Below are positions 1 to 8,595 of a stretch of 64,000 nt of DNA, piece after piece. Source of the DNA: Chryseobacterium sp. W4I1 (GTDB lineage Bacteria > Bacteroidota > Bacteroidia > Flavobacteriales > Weeksellaceae); NCBI RefSeq assembly GCF_030816115.1, contig NZ_JAUSXQ010000001.1, forward strand, positions 1,984,001 through 2,048,000. The letters are read 5' to 3'. Each line of letters begins with the position of its first letter. The stretch's first letter is position 1. Position numbers and translations under genes: made by a program. The notes beneath the pieces were generated by a model. It was not told the DNA's origin and searched no databases. It saw only the letters and a list, made by a program, of their open reading frames with translations.

Positions 1-701
1 TGAATTTTTTTCTGATTATAAATTTTATTGATAAATCCATAAAACCTTTCTGCATCCAGCCTGTCATAGAAACATTCAAATTCAATCACTCTATCTTTTG
101 TATGGAGTTTGATTACCGGGGATATAGAACTGCTTACAAAACTCACTTCTGTGATCGTTTCGTTAGGGTATTCGTTCACCTTTACCGGTGAGAACATAGC
201 TTTTGAGACAGAAACGATTCTTTTCGGGGTTACCAATAAAATTCCGGCATCTACAGTCTTCAAGAACTGCGCGTCCGTAGCAGCAAGAATTACTTCATCT
301 ATGGCAAGAATACGGGGTAGTTCTTTGATTTCTCCTTTTGTAAACATAGACAGATTGGCCCCTACCTGCTCCAGCTGATATTTTATTTCCTTCAATCTTC
401 TTTTATAAAGATCATGAGGCATATCGTTGGACTCTGTAAACTGAACCAGACTTTCGATCTTCACTACCTCTGCTTTTTGTTTGGTCTGTAGCGTCTCCGA
501 TTCAATTTTTCCTGTTTGCACAATATTTTTGATATCATTGATACTGAAAGCATTCAGATTATACAGAAGTTCCTGATGAATGTTACTTACTTTATCCAGG
601 CATTTATTGCATAGATTACCTCCATCCGAAAGTTTATTTTCTCCTAGCAGGGTATCTATTGAAGTCAGCTCGGCATTACATAATGCACAGGTATTGCTCA
701 T
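1..701 (-). CDS. DUF4428 / PH-like domain protein, 3' end cut by the window edge
   Basis: The frame is open from an ATG at 701 to the left edge, giving 233 visible residues, and the C-terminus lies outside the window. The N-terminus carries two CxxC pairs in the pattern CALCNAEL then LCNKCLDK, with a shared LGENKLSDGG stretch, which fits the DUF4428 zinc-binding N-terminal domain. The rest resembles the PH-like region of the next gene (a segment containing 'LLVTPKRIVSVSK'). It starts 13 nt after the stop of the upstream paralogue, so the two are probably co-transcribed. Whether a SHOCT tail follows cannot be seen. The molecular function is unknown. Confidence 0.8.
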   Translation of the reverse strand, partial: MSNTCALCNAELTSIDTLLGENKLSDGGNLCNKCLDKVSNIHQELLYNLNAFSINDIKNIVQTGKIESETLQTKQKAEVVKIESLVQFTESNDMPHDLYKRRLKEIKYQLEQVGANLSMFTKGEIKELPRILAIDEVILAATDAQFLKTVDAGILLVTPKRIVSVSKAMFSPVKVNEYPNETITEVSFVSSSISPVIKLHTKDRVIEFECFYDRLDAERFYGFINKIYNQKKI

Positions 702-714
702 CTTTTATAATATT

Positions 715-1611
715 TTAAAGTTTAGCCAGCAGCTTTTTCTTTTGTTCTGCAAATTCTTCTTCCGTCAGTACACCCATTTCCCGTAGCTTCCCCAATTTTT
801 CAAGCTGTTCAAAAATTACGGCAGAATCTTCTTTCTGTTCAGAAACCGGATGAATAGGTGGAGGCTGTATTGTTTGCTGTTGTTGTATCTTAGCTTGGAT
901 TTGATCTTCAGGACGGCCGATGTAGTCCTGTATGGCATCAAAGAAGTTTTTTGCTGCACTTTTTATATACAGTTTAAACTCAGCAGTAAAACCCGGCGTG
1001 TACACCTTTAAGGTAGAAGACATCAGACTGGTGTCATGCTGTACTGAACTGACTTTATGAAGCGGAAATTCGTTTTCAAACACACCTCCAAAAAACTTTT
1101 TATCAACGAAAATAATCCTTCTTTCTGTTGAAACTACAATTCCGTCCAGATTATTATGAAGATATTTTCCTTCTGCAATCGCAATAAGTTTTTCATCTTT
1201 ATCAAGGACATTCGCCAACTCCTCTACTTCACTGTTCACTAAAAGGCTAAGTTTAGCACCTGTGGCTACAATTTGGTCTTTGATTTCATCAAGTCTGGAA
1301 GGTTCATCAGGCGTGTATGTGAATTGAATACTTTGAGACGGAGTCTCAACAATCCGGGGATGGGCAATTTGTATGGTTTGAAATTGTTCAGTTTCGATAG
1401 CCAATTCCTGTTCTAGGCCTTCATTAAGTAGCATATTTCTTATTTGGGTAATATTATAATTTCCAAGGTCAGATACAAGATCTTTATTGATATTGGTGGT
1501 TTTATTCAAGCATTTATTACAGAGAATTCCTCCATCTGAAAGCTTATTTTCGCCTAACAGCGTATCCATAGAGGTAAGCGGAGTTCCGCATAAAGAACAT
1601 TCAGTGCTCAT
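715..1611 (-). CDS. DUF4428, bacterial PH-like and SHOCT domain protein
   Basis: This 298-residue protein has three recognisable parts. Residues 1-40 hold a DUF4428-type zinc motif with CSLC and CNKC. Residues about 140-235 form a bacterial PH-like fold with the typical 'STERRIIFVDKKFFGG' strand. Residues about 265-298 are a SHOCT motif (LEKLGKLREMGVLTEEEF). The segment between PH and SHOCT is rich in Q and P. SHOCT motifs are thought to mediate oligomerisation, and PH-like domains of this kind are linked to stress or membrane roles, but no function is established. It is the middle gene of a three-gene paralogous cluster. There is no signal peptide, so it is probably cytoplasmic. Confidence 0.85.
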   Translation of the reverse strand: MSTECSLCGTPLTSMDTLLGENKLSDGGILCNKCLNKTTNINKDLVSDLGNYNITQIRNMLLNEGLEQELAIETEQFQTIQIAHPRIVETPSQSIQFTYTPDEPSRLDEIKDQIVATGAKLSLLVNSEVEELANVLDKDEKLIAIAEGKYLHNNLDGIVVSTERRIIFVDKKFFGGVFENEFPLHKVSSVQHDTSLMSSTLKVYTPGFTAEFKLYIKSAAKNFFDAIQDYIGRPEDQIQAKIQQQQTIQPPPIHPVSEQKEDSAVIFEQLEKLGKLREMGVLTEEEFAEQKKKLLAKL

Positions 1612-1698
1612 TTGGTTTTATGTTTAATAGTTTAGTAATTAATGCCAGGTATTTGCATTAATCCAAATTACAAATTTGTACTTACAATAAAGCTCATA

Positions 1699-2235
1699 TT
1701 ACAATTTTTCAAGTATTTTTTTCTTTTGTAAAGAAAATTCTTCGTCTGTTAAAATTCCACTTTCCTTTAATCTTCCCAACTGTTCCAATTGATCTAAGGC
1801 TGTAGGTTCAGATTGATTTTGAAAATATTCTTTAGGGCGAGCCATAAAATCCCTTACTTTTTCACAGAATAATTCGGCATAATATTTTCCAACACCATCA
1901 ATCTCCAGAATATTATCAGAAATATGAATGTCTATTGAGGCCAGCATCAAAGACTTTTCATACTGTATGGAACTTACTTTATCATAAGAAAAATCTTCTA
2001 CTTTCAGTCCATACATAAATTCTTTGTCCACAAAAATCAGTCTTCTGTCTGTGGCTACTAAAATGATATGATGATTGGTCATTTTATTTCTTCCCTCAAT
2101 CAAATACACTATTTTTTCATTTTCTGAAAGCACTTCCGGTAGTGCACGAATTTCTTTTCTGGCAAAAATGGTAGTATTGATATCTAATATTTCCAGTTCA
2201 TCTTTTATTTCGTCAAGTCTTGATTTTTCACTCAT
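1699..2235 (-). CDS. Short PH-like / SHOCT domain protein
   Basis: This 178-residue paralogue of the downstream gene lacks the zinc-binding N-terminus. It opens with 'SRLDEIKDELEIL', equivalent to the linker of the larger protein, continues through a PH-like domain ('VATDRRLIFVDKEFMYG', residues about 45-135) and ends in a SHOCT motif ('LEQLGRLKESGILTDEEF', residues about 145-178). It is the first gene of the cluster, with an 87-nt gap before the next one. The domain architecture is well supported; the role is not known. Confidence 0.85.
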   Translation of the reverse strand: MSEKSRLDEIKDELEILDINTTIFARKEIRALPEVLSENEKIVYLIEGRNKMTNHHIILVATDRRLIFVDKEFMYGLKVEDFSYDKVSSIQYEKSLMLASIDIHISDNILEIDGVGKYYAELFCEKVRDFMARPKEYFQNQSEPTALDQLEQLGRLKESGILTDEEFSLQKKKILEKL

Positions 2236-2372
2236 TATTTGTTTTTATAAATGGCTAATATTACAAATTTAATTTTTTTCTAAAATACAGAAAACCATAA
2301 TGCTATTATTTATACGAAATATTAAATCTAGTGATAATCTATTTACCTGTAAATGGGCTTAGGCTTATAATG

Positions 2373-2410
2373 AAACAGGAAGCATTACCAATTGGTAATG
2401 CTTCCTGTTT
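2373..2410. terminator. Perfect-palindrome hairpin between hisS and the PH/SHOCT cluster
   Basis: A 17-bp perfect stem (AAACAGGAAGCATTACC and its complement) surrounds an AATT loop. T-rich sequence follows on the + side (TTTTATATTTTT). It lies 20 nt past the hisS stop and is most likely the hisS terminator; on the minus strand the tail is weaker. Confidence 0.7.
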
Positions 2411-2430
2411 TATATTTTTAGATCTTTAGA

Positions 2431-3780
2431 TTATCCTAAAAATTCTTCCAAAGAAACTGTTTTCTGTTCTCCGGCTGTAAGATCTTTAAAAGTAACCGTC
2501 CCATTCTTGATCTCCTCTTCTCCTAAGAAAACAAGATTTTTAATTCCTTTTTTCTCTGCATAGGTAAACTGTTTGTTCAGTTTTGAGTTTTCAGGGTAAA
2601 GTTCAGCAGAGATACCTTTCTCTCTTAGCTTCATAATCAGTTTTAAAGCTTCTACAGTTCCTTCTGTGCCGAAATTAGCAAAAAGATATTCGACTTGAGT
2701 TGAGGCTTCCTGAGGGAAAAGATCAAGTTCTTCCATTACCAGATAAACCCTGTCCAAACCAAATGAAATCCCAATTCCCGGAATATTTTTAAGCCCGAAA
2801 ACCTCAGTCAGATTATCGTATCTTCCACCGCCGCCGATAGATCCCATCGCTACCTCATCTGCTTTCACTTCAAAAATAGCTCCGGTGTAATAATCAAGAC
2901 CTCTGGCCAGCGTAATATTGAACACAAGATTCTGCATATCTACTCCAAGATTCAGAGATTGAGTAAGAACAAATTCAAGCTCTTCTACTCCTTTCAGCCC
3001 AATTTCATTGTCTGCAAACTTCTCTTTTAGCTGAAGAAGATTTTCCAGTGCATCATCTGACTGATTGAATAAAAATTCTAATTTATCAATTGACTCCTGA
3101 GAAATTTCTCTTTCCAATAATTCCTTCACAACACCTTCTTTCCCAATCTTGTCAAGTTTGTCCAAAGCCACAGTAAATTCTATCAGCTTATCTGTAATAC
3201 CAGCGTATTCTGCCAAACCGGAAAGGATCTTTCTGTTGTTCATATGAATGGTAACAGGGATTTTAAGATCTGAGAACGATTTAAGATACAGCTGAACTAA
3301 ATCCACTTCCTGTAATAAGCTTTCACTTCCCACTACATCAGCATCGCATTGATAAAACTCTCTGAATCTCCCTTTTGCAGGTCTATCAGCTCTCCAAACA
3401 GGCTGGATTTGATAACGTTTAAATGGAAATACCAATTGGCCATGATTCATAGAAACATACCGTGCAAAGGGAACCGTAAGATCATATCTTAAAGCTTTCT
3501 CTGAAATTTTCTTTGTTAGTCCCTGATGATTTTCAACACTTAATTCTTCTGCAGAAACCTTATCCAAATAGTTTCCCGAATTTAATATTTTAAAGATCAA
3601 TCGATCCCCTTCCTCTCCATACTTCCCTGTCAGTGTTGAAAGGTTTTCAAAGCTTGGAGTTTCTAAAGGCTGGAATCCAAATAATTCAAAATTCTTCTGT
3701 AAAGTATTGATTATATATCTTCTTCTTGAAACTTCTAATGCGGAAAAATCACGTGTTCCTCTTGCTAAACTTGGCTTCAT
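2431..3780 (-). CDS. hisS: Histidyl-tRNA synthetase
   Basis: HisRS charges tRNA-His with histidine using ATP in the cytoplasm. The 449-residue product shows the class II features of this family: an N-terminal '[12 protein letters not shown]', '[11 protein letters not shown]', the HisA motif '[14 protein letters not shown]', 'GGGGRYDNL' and a C-terminal anticodon-binding domain. An in-frame extension to 3867 exists (29 residues, beginning MEDYCFSLL). It is not conserved-looking, and the ATG at 3780 gives the usual HisRS N-terminus, so I chose 3780. The gene is transcribed alone, with a strong hairpin downstream. Confidence 0.95.
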   Translation of the reverse strand: MKPSLARGTRDFSALEVSRRRYIINTLQKNFELFGFQPLETPSFENLSTLTGKYGEEGDRLIFKILNSGNYLDKVSAEELSVENHQGLTKKISEKALRYDLTVPFARYVSMNHGQLVFPFKRYQIQPVWRADRPAKGRFREFYQCDADVVGSESLLQEVDLVQLYLKSFSDLKIPVTIHMNNRKILSGLAEYAGITDKLIEFTVALDKLDKIGKEGVVKELLEREISQESIDKLEFLFNQSDDALENLLQLKEKFADNEIGLKGVEELEFVLTQSLNLGVDMQNLVFNITLARGLDYYTGAIFEVKADEVAMGSIGGGGRYDNLTEVFGLKNIPGIGISFGLDRVYLVMEELDLFPQEASTQVEYLFANFGTEGTVEALKLIMKLREKGISAELYPENSKLNKQFTYAEKKGIKNLVFLGEEEIKNGTVTFKDLTAGEQKTVSLEEFLG

Positions 3781-3969
3781 TTGCTGTATATCATTTTGAT
3801 GTATGCAAAAATAAGGAATTGAAAGGACTTTTCCGAAACATAAAAGGCTGAAGCAGTAATCTTCCATTTAAGTTGCTCCTTAATCCGTCACCATGTTGTT
3901 TCTGCTTGAGCTTTACCCGAAAGAACGTCTGCAATACTCCTGGAAATCAGATTTCCTTCGTTTTTAAAC

Positions 3970-5073
3970 TTACTTTTTAATAATCTTATTTTGAACCTTC
4001 TTCCCATTTTCAAAGGTAAATTCTACGAAATAATTTCCATGGATCAATTTATTCATGCTTATTGAAGTGATTTTCCTGTCTTGTTCAGACTGAACCAACT
4101 TACCATCAACAGCATAAATAATTACTTTCACAACATTTATTTTTGAATTAATGTACAAAACATCACTTACCGGATTTGGATAAAAGTTAAAATCTTTATC
4201 ACTAGAAACTTCATTTACAGACAGACAGCTTGATGAGTTTACAGTTACAGGTAAACGAGTTGTGCTTTCGCATGCTCCCACCACCTGAGAAGCATAGTAA
4301 GTTGTACCATCAACTAACACCGTTGTATCAGGAAGCAAGTTTCCTCCTGTCGGGGCATCATACCACTGTATGTTCGACCCTGTAACGACAAGGTTCGCCA
4401 AAGTCTGTGACGAACAAAAACTTTGTGATGAGTTTCCTGTAGGAGCCGGAGTATTTCCCTCACAGATTTGAAAAATCACATGGTCTAAAAAAGCAAAATT
4501 TCCAGCCTGATTAATATTATTTTTTACTCCTTTAAAATTTACTCGATTCGTGCCTGCAGGAAGAAGGATATTTTTGGTAACCCATTGACTGGCTGTTGGT
4601 GTAAAAAAAGAAGGAATCGTGCCACCGGTATTTAATTCTCCTGTCTTACCAATTTCATAATCGTGAATTAGAGTATATGTTTGTCCGCCGTCAGTTGAGT
4701 ACTCTAGCAATATATGATCATCTGCAAAAATTGTCTGAATAGCAGCTGGCATAGTGTATCGATTAGCAGCTGCAAATTGAAATGAAACACCAACAGGTGC
4801 GTTATTGGGATTGTTTAAAACCGGTGACTTGACATTATAGGTAGAGAGTCCCAGGCTGTTATAAAAATTATACATTAAACTTCCACCTGTTCCTCCATTC
4901 GGAGAATCTACTGATGTATTTTCAACGACAATTACGGAAGGGTTAGAATAATCCCATTGAGATTGAGTGGCAGTACCGCCAAAATCTTCAGTGTATGGAA
5001 GGTTTACTTGAGCTCCAATTACTATTGGGAAAAATGCGAAAAGCTTAAAAAATCTAAAATAATTCTGTTTCAT
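3970..5073 (-). CDS. Secreted protein with type IX secretion sorting domain
   Basis: The protein starts with a signal peptide (MKQNYFRFFKLFAFFPIVIG, cleavage near AQ). A large extracellular region follows, with a jelly-roll or cleaved-adhesin-like part (residues about 25-205) and an Ig-like segment around 'CSSQTLANLVVTG...TTYYASQ'. The end is a canonical type A Por secretion C-terminal domain: 'FNFYPNPVSDVLYI', then a GNYFVEF strand and a final 'KIIKK'. Such proteins are exported by Sec and then by the type IX system across the outer membrane. An ATG four codons upstream (5085) is possible, but the chosen start gives the cleaner signal peptide. The substrate or ligand is unknown. Confidence 0.85.
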   Translation of the reverse strand: MKQNYFRFFKLFAFFPIVIGAQVNLPYTEDFGGTATQSQWDYSNPSVIVVENTSVDSPNGGTGGSLMYNFYNSLGLSTYNVKSPVLNNPNNAPVGVSFQFAAANRYTMPAAIQTIFADDHILLEYSTDGGQTYTLIHDYEIGKTGELNTGGTIPSFFTPTASQWVTKNILLPAGTNRVNFKGVKNNINQAGNFAFLDHVIFQICEGNTPAPTGNSSQSFCSSQTLANLVVTGSNIQWYDAPTGGNLLPDTTVLVDGTTYYASQVVGACESTTRLPVTVNSSSCLSVNEVSSDKDFNFYPNPVSDVLYINSKINVVKVIIYAVDGKLVQSEQDRKITSISMNKLIHGNYFVEFTFENGKKVQNKIIKK

Positions 5074-5340
5074 ATAATATAGCATTAAATTTTTAAATGT
5101 CTTAAAATTGATGGAATCAATATTAAGACTATGTTTATCTATTTTAAAGACATTGACTTTTAAAATTCGCGAAATATAAAAGAATGAAATTTTAAAAGGC
5201 TAGAAATCAGCTATAGAAACAAAAAAACAGAAAGCTAAATTTCAGGAAAATTATTCAATTCATTTTAGCAATTTCCTTATTTGGCTTGTTAACAAGCATA
5301 GGTTGGCCTAATGCAGCTTCCTAATTTGGATTATGATTAT

Positions 5341-5374
5341 AAAAAAAGCTGAAGAAGTAATCTTCTCCAGCTTT
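5341..5374 (-). terminator. Terminator of the ssb-HRDC operon
   Basis: Read on the minus strand, AAAGCTG-G-AGAAG pairs with CTTCT-T-CAGCTTT around an ATTA loop and is followed by a T run. It lies 32 nt past the HRDC gene stop. Nothing else was recognised in the remaining 5074-5340 intergenic stretch. Confidence 0.75.
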
Positions 5375-5405
5375 CGATGCATTATCATTGTTCAGTCTGA
5401 AAAAA

Positions 5406-5861
5406 TCAGACACTTTCCAGGATCTCAAGAATTTCTTCACCATAATTTTCTATCTTATGCTTTCCGAAACCTTTAATCTCAAGCAGTTCTTCCTTTCTGG
5501 CAGGTTTATACTTGGCTACAGACATCAATTCTTTATTGCTTGCGATGAAGTAGATCGGGAGATTCTGTTCTTTAGCCTTCTCAGATCTCCAGTATTTCAG
5601 GGCATTTAGAATTTGTTCTTCATCAAAGCTTAAAGCATCATTTTCTACAGAGTATTTCACTGCCTTTGGCTCTTTCACCGTACTTTTTATAGTTTTAAGT
5701 TCTTCAAAGTAGAGGATTACGGACCAATAACTTTCTTCGTTTACAAAAGCAGTTTCTACTTTTATAATTTCATTCAATTCCAGGAAATGATCAAGCATTT
5801 TCTGATCTTTATAGAGAAATTCTTCTGGAAGTCTGATTTTAAAAACTTTTACTTTCATCAT
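5406..5861 (-). CDS. HRDC domain protein
   Basis: This 151-residue protein ends in an HRDC domain (residues about 78-148, 'ILNALKYWRSEKAKEQNLPIYF' region through 'LLEIKGFGKHKIENYGEEIL'). That domain is a nucleic-acid-binding fold found at the C-terminus of RecQ and RNase D. The N-terminal 70 residues are unassigned. It lies 15 nt downstream of ssb and is very probably co-transcribed with it, which suggests a DNA-metabolism role. No helicase or nuclease motif is present. A second Met at residue 2 is an equally possible start. Confidence 0.85.
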   Translation of the reverse strand: MMKVKVFKIRLPEEFLYKDQKMLDHFLELNEIIKVETAFVNEESYWSVILYFEELKTIKSTVKEPKAVKYSVENDALSFDEEQILNALKYWRSEKAKEQNLPIYFIASNKELMSVAKYKPARKEELLEIKGFGKHKIENYGEEILEILESV

Positions 5862-5876
5862 CTGTATTTTTAGAAT

Positions 5877-6209
5877 TTATTTTCCACCTAACAGAAGAAT
5901 TTCATCTACTCTTATTTCGGTAATATACCGCTTAACGCCATCTTTATCATCATATGATCTGTACGTAAGCTTTCCTTCAATGGCAATCTCTTTTCCTTTC
6001 GGTGCATACTTTTGAAGTATTTCAGCTGTTTTTCCAAAAGCAATCAGGTTGTGCCATTGTGTTTCCTCTACTTTTTCTCCTTTGGCATTGGTATAATGAT
6101 CGCTGGTTGCCAGAGATACACTTGCCTTTAGACTTCCGCTTTCGAAGTTTACTGTTTCAACTTCTTTTCCTGTGTAACCAATTAATGTTACTTTGTTTCT
6201 TAGTGACAT
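5877..6209 (-). CDS. ssb: Single-stranded DNA-binding protein
   Basis: The 110-residue protein is an OB-fold SSB: 'MSLRNKVTLIGYTGKEVE' at the start, the 'ETQWHNLIAFGKTAEI' signature and 'YAPKGKEIAIEGKLTYRSY'. It is short and stops just after the OB fold, so the acidic C-terminal tail that recruits partner proteins in classical SSBs is absent. It could be an auxiliary SSB rather than the main replicative one. It is the first gene of a two-gene unit with the HRDC gene and is divergent from the arginase-family gene at 6380. Confidence 0.9.
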   Translation of the reverse strand: MSLRNKVTLIGYTGKEVETVNFESGSLKASVSLATSDHYTNAKGEKVEETQWHNLIAFGKTAEILQKYAPKGKEIAIEGKLTYRSYDDKDGVKRYITEIRVDEILLLGGK

Positions 6210-6338
6210 AGCTTTAAAATTTTAAGATTAATAATTCAGATAAGAGACGTTCACTGTCTTTCTCAAATCTCTGTTGCAAAGATTGTTACACTGCAGCACT
6301 TTAATCGGTTATAAACTATTTAAATTCGTTTGTAGTCG

Positions 6339-6366
6339 TTTGCAAACGAATATTTCCGTATCTTTG
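6339..6366 (+). promoter_or_regulatory. Bacteroidetes-type promoter of the arginase-family gene
   Basis: TATCTTTG at 6359-6366 matches the -7 consensus TAnnTTTG, and TTTG at 6339-6342 is a -33 candidate 16 nt upstream. The ATG follows 13 nt after the -7 box. The perfect palindrome CGTTTGCAAACG (6337-6348) overlaps the -33 region and could be an operator. Confidence 0.6.
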
Positions 6367-6379
6367 ATAAAATGAACCT

Positions 6380-7294
6380 ATGAAAAAGAGCATCAGCATT
6401 TTCGAGTTTCCTTTTAATCTTGGGCTCACTAAAAAAGAGCATGAGATGGAACCGGGAGTAAAAAAACTGCCTGACTGGCTCAGAAAGTTTGGTTTTCATG
6501 AAGGAATCAATCCCAAAAGTATTTTCAGACTGGAAGCTCCGGAATATGCAATGGATTTTAATAAAGAAACGGGAGTTAAAAATCCTCACCAGATTATCGA
6601 GTATGCAAAAAAACAATGTGAGCTTATTCTAAAAAATTTTAATAAAGATACCTTTCACCTGATGTTGGGCGGTGATTGCAGTATCCTGATTGGAAGTGCT
6701 CTTGCATTAAAGCGCCTTGGGAATTTTGGTTTATTTTATCTTGACGGTCATACAGACTATATTCCGCCAAAGCTCTCTCCCAGCGGAGGTGTTGCAGGAA
6801 TGGATTTGGCAATTGTTTCAGGATTGGGGCATCAAAAACTGACTAATATTGATGGTCTCAAACCATATTTCCGGGAAGAGCATATTTTCTGTGTGGGAAA
6901 TGCGGAAACGGATGATGATGAATACGTGGGGCAAATTCAAAATTCCAGAATTCATTATTTTGACCTGGAGAATCTAAGGAAGAATGGCTTTAGAAAAACT
7001 TCAGAAGATTTTCTGACAATGGTAGAAAAAAAGAACCTCGATGGATTTTTTATCCATTTTGATGTAGATGTATTGAAAGATGAAATTATGCCCGCTGTAG
7101 ACAGCAGAATGGAAGACGGAATTGATTATGAAAATTTAAAAGAGATAATGCAGCCATTGATAGCGGATGAAAGATGCTTTGGACTAGAAATCACTATCCT
7201 GGATCCTGATTATGATACAGAAGGAATTTATACCCAAACTTTTATTGAAAATTTAATTCAAATTATAAATAAACCTGGCAAAAACTTAATATGA
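6380..7294 (+). CDS. Arginase / formimidoylglutamase family protein
   Basis: Ureohydrolases of this family hydrolyse guanidino or formimino groups (arginine, agmatine, formimidoylglutamate) with a dinuclear manganese site. The 304-residue protein keeps DGHTD (residues 122-126) and the DVDV ligand motif near residue 228. The usual first metal ligand in GGDH is replaced by Cys in GGDCS (residues 97-101). The substrate cannot be assigned; no histidine or arginine utilisation genes lie nearby. The stop overlaps the next ATG by 4 nt (ATGA), so the two are translationally coupled. Confidence 0.8.
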   Translation: MKKSISIFEFPFNLGLTKKEHEMEPGVKKLPDWLRKFGFHEGINPKSIFRLEAPEYAMDFNKETGVKNPHQIIEYAKKQCELILKNFNKDTFHLMLGGDCSILIGSALALKRLGNFGLFYLDGHTDYIPPKLSPSGGVAGMDLAIVSGLGHQKLTNIDGLKPYFREEHIFCVGNAETDDDEYVGQIQNSRIHYFDLENLRKNGFRKTSEDFLTMVEKKNLDGFFIHFDVDVLKDEIMPAVDSRMEDGIDYENLKEIMQPLIADERCFGLEITILDPDYDTEGIYTQTFIENLIQIINKPGKNLI

Positions 7295-7599
7295 AAAAAA
7301 TTACCAGAATATGGCACGGAGTTGTTAATGCTGAAAAAGCAAATGAATATCTGAGATATGTTGAAGAGACGGGTATTTTACAGTATAAAAATACCCCAGG
7401 AAATCTTTCAGCAAAAATACTGAGAAAAAAAGACAAGGAAATCTGTCATTTTTTTACCGTTACCGAATGGGACTCTTATGAAAGTATCAGGAAATTTGCA
7501 GGAGATGATTATGAAAAGGCGAAATATTATCCTGAAGACAAAAGGTTTTTACTGGAATTTGAGGAAAATGTAAGCCATTATGAAACTTTCGAATATTGA
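7291..7599 (+). CDS. Small antibiotic biosynthesis monooxygenase (ABM)-like protein
   Basis: This 102-residue protein looks like a dimeric alpha-beta barrel of the ABM type: 'RIWHGVVNAEKANEYLRYV' followed by a beta strand with 'FFTVTEWDSYESIRKFAG'. Such proteins act as small cofactor-free oxygenases or heme-handling enzymes, but many have no known role. The ATG overlaps the stop of the arginase-family gene, so the pair is probably one operon. The family call comes from the overall pattern only. Confidence 0.65.
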   Translation: MKKITRIWHGVVNAEKANEYLRYVEETGILQYKNTPGNLSAKILRKKDKEICHFFTVTEWDSYESIRKFAGDDYEKAKYYPEDKRFLLEFEENVSHYETFEY

Positions 7600-7616
7600 T
7601 TAAACAGAAATAAATT

Positions 7617-8219
7617 TTGAAGAAAACAATAAAAAGAACATTTAGAGTTTCCAAGTATGTAATCTATAAAGAAACTCTGGTTGATTATAAGGAGCACTTC
7701 TGGTCATTCCTGGGAGCATTTGTTGGAATAGGGCTTATTGCCTTTATTCAGTCGCATTCTGTATCAGCCACTGAAAATATATTCCTGATCGGTTCTTTCG
7801 GAGCCTCCAGTGTTTTGATCTATGGTGCTATTCAGAGTCCTTTGGCTCAGCCAAGAAACCTGGTAGGCGGACATGTAATTTCTGCCATTGTAGGGGTTAC
7901 CATATATAAGATCGTTCCTGACATCATCTGGATATCCGCACCATTGGCCGTAGCTTTTTCTATTGTACTGATGCAGTATACGAAAACACTTCATCCACCC
8001 GGAGGTGCAACAGCTCTCATCGCAGTAAGTTCTGTAGGGAAAATTCCCGAATTAGGTTATTGGTATGTTGTTTCTCCTGTTTTGTCAGGCTGTATCATAC
8101 TTTTGCTTGTTGCTCTTTTATTCAATAATATAACATCGAACAGAAGCTACCCTTCCCACAGCAGGTTTAAACGGTTATTAAGAAAAAAACATCAACATAC
8201 ACACAAAATGAAAAAATAA
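7617..8219 (+). CDS. HPP family integral membrane protein
   Basis: The 200-residue protein has about four to five membrane segments and the signature 'HPPGGATALIAV', with 'GSFGASSVLIYGA' and 'QPRNLVGGHVISA', typical of the HPP family. Some plant and cyanobacterial members transport nitrite; the bacterial role is uncertain. The start is a TTG at 7617, giving MKKTIKRTF, because no ATG fits the frame near the start of homology. It lies 17 nt after the ABM-like gene and 4 nt before the next gene, so it is probably in the same operon. Confidence 0.85.
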   Translation: MKKTIKRTFRVSKYVIYKETLVDYKEHFWSFLGAFVGIGLIAFIQSHSVSATENIFLIGSFGASSVLIYGAIQSPLAQPRNLVGGHVISAIVGVTIYKIVPDIIWISAPLAVAFSIVLMQYTKTLHPPGGATALIAVSSVGKIPELGYWYVVSPVLSGCIILLLVALLFNNITSNRSYPSHSRFKRLLRKKHQHTHKMKK

Positions 8220-8223
8220 CAGC

Positions 8224-8568
8224 ATGGAATGTCTTGAATGTGGCGAGAAAATTATCGGCAGATCGGATAAAAAGTTCTGCAATGACGCCTGCCGGAATGC
8301 CTACAACAATAAGCAGAATAAAGATTCTACGAATCTGATGCGGAATGTGAACAATAAGCTCCGTAAAAATTACCGTATTCTTCTTGAACTGAATACAGAC
8401 GGGAAAGCAAAAGTTCAGCGATCAAAGCTGGACGGCCTGGGTTTTGATTTTGATTATTTTACCAATCTGAAGGTTTACAGAAATGGCTCAGAGTACAGAT
8501 TTATTTATGACTACGGCTATAAACTTCTGGAAGATGATTTTGTCCTGATTGTAAAGAACCAGGCATAA
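8224..8568 (+). CDS. Zinc-ribbon protein (DUF2116-like)
   Basis: The N-terminal 30 residues hold a zinc ribbon with CLECG and FCNDAC (two CxxC-type pairs). The C-terminal 80 residues are a soluble basic segment ('LDGLGFDFDYFTNLKVYRNG'). Proteins of this size and layout are common in flavobacteria and may bind nucleic acid, but no function is known. It begins 4 nt after the HPP gene. Confidence 0.75.
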   Translation: MECLECGEKIIGRSDKKFCNDACRNAYNNKQNKDSTNLMRNVNNKLRKNYRILLELNTDGKAKVQRSKLDGLGFDFDYFTNLKVYRNGSEYRFIYDYGYKLLEDDFVLIVKNQA

Positions 8569-8595
8569 TCCCACAACATTACAAAAAATAATATT

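Noticed and set aside
109..378. Open reading frame on the + strand at the left edge
   Set aside because: It is the antisense of the DUF4428/PH-like gene, which runs open in its own frame from 701 to the window edge.
3781..3867. N-terminal extension of hisS to an upstream ATG
   Set aside because: The extra 29 residues do not resemble HisRS, while the ATG at 3780 gives the conserved N-terminus.
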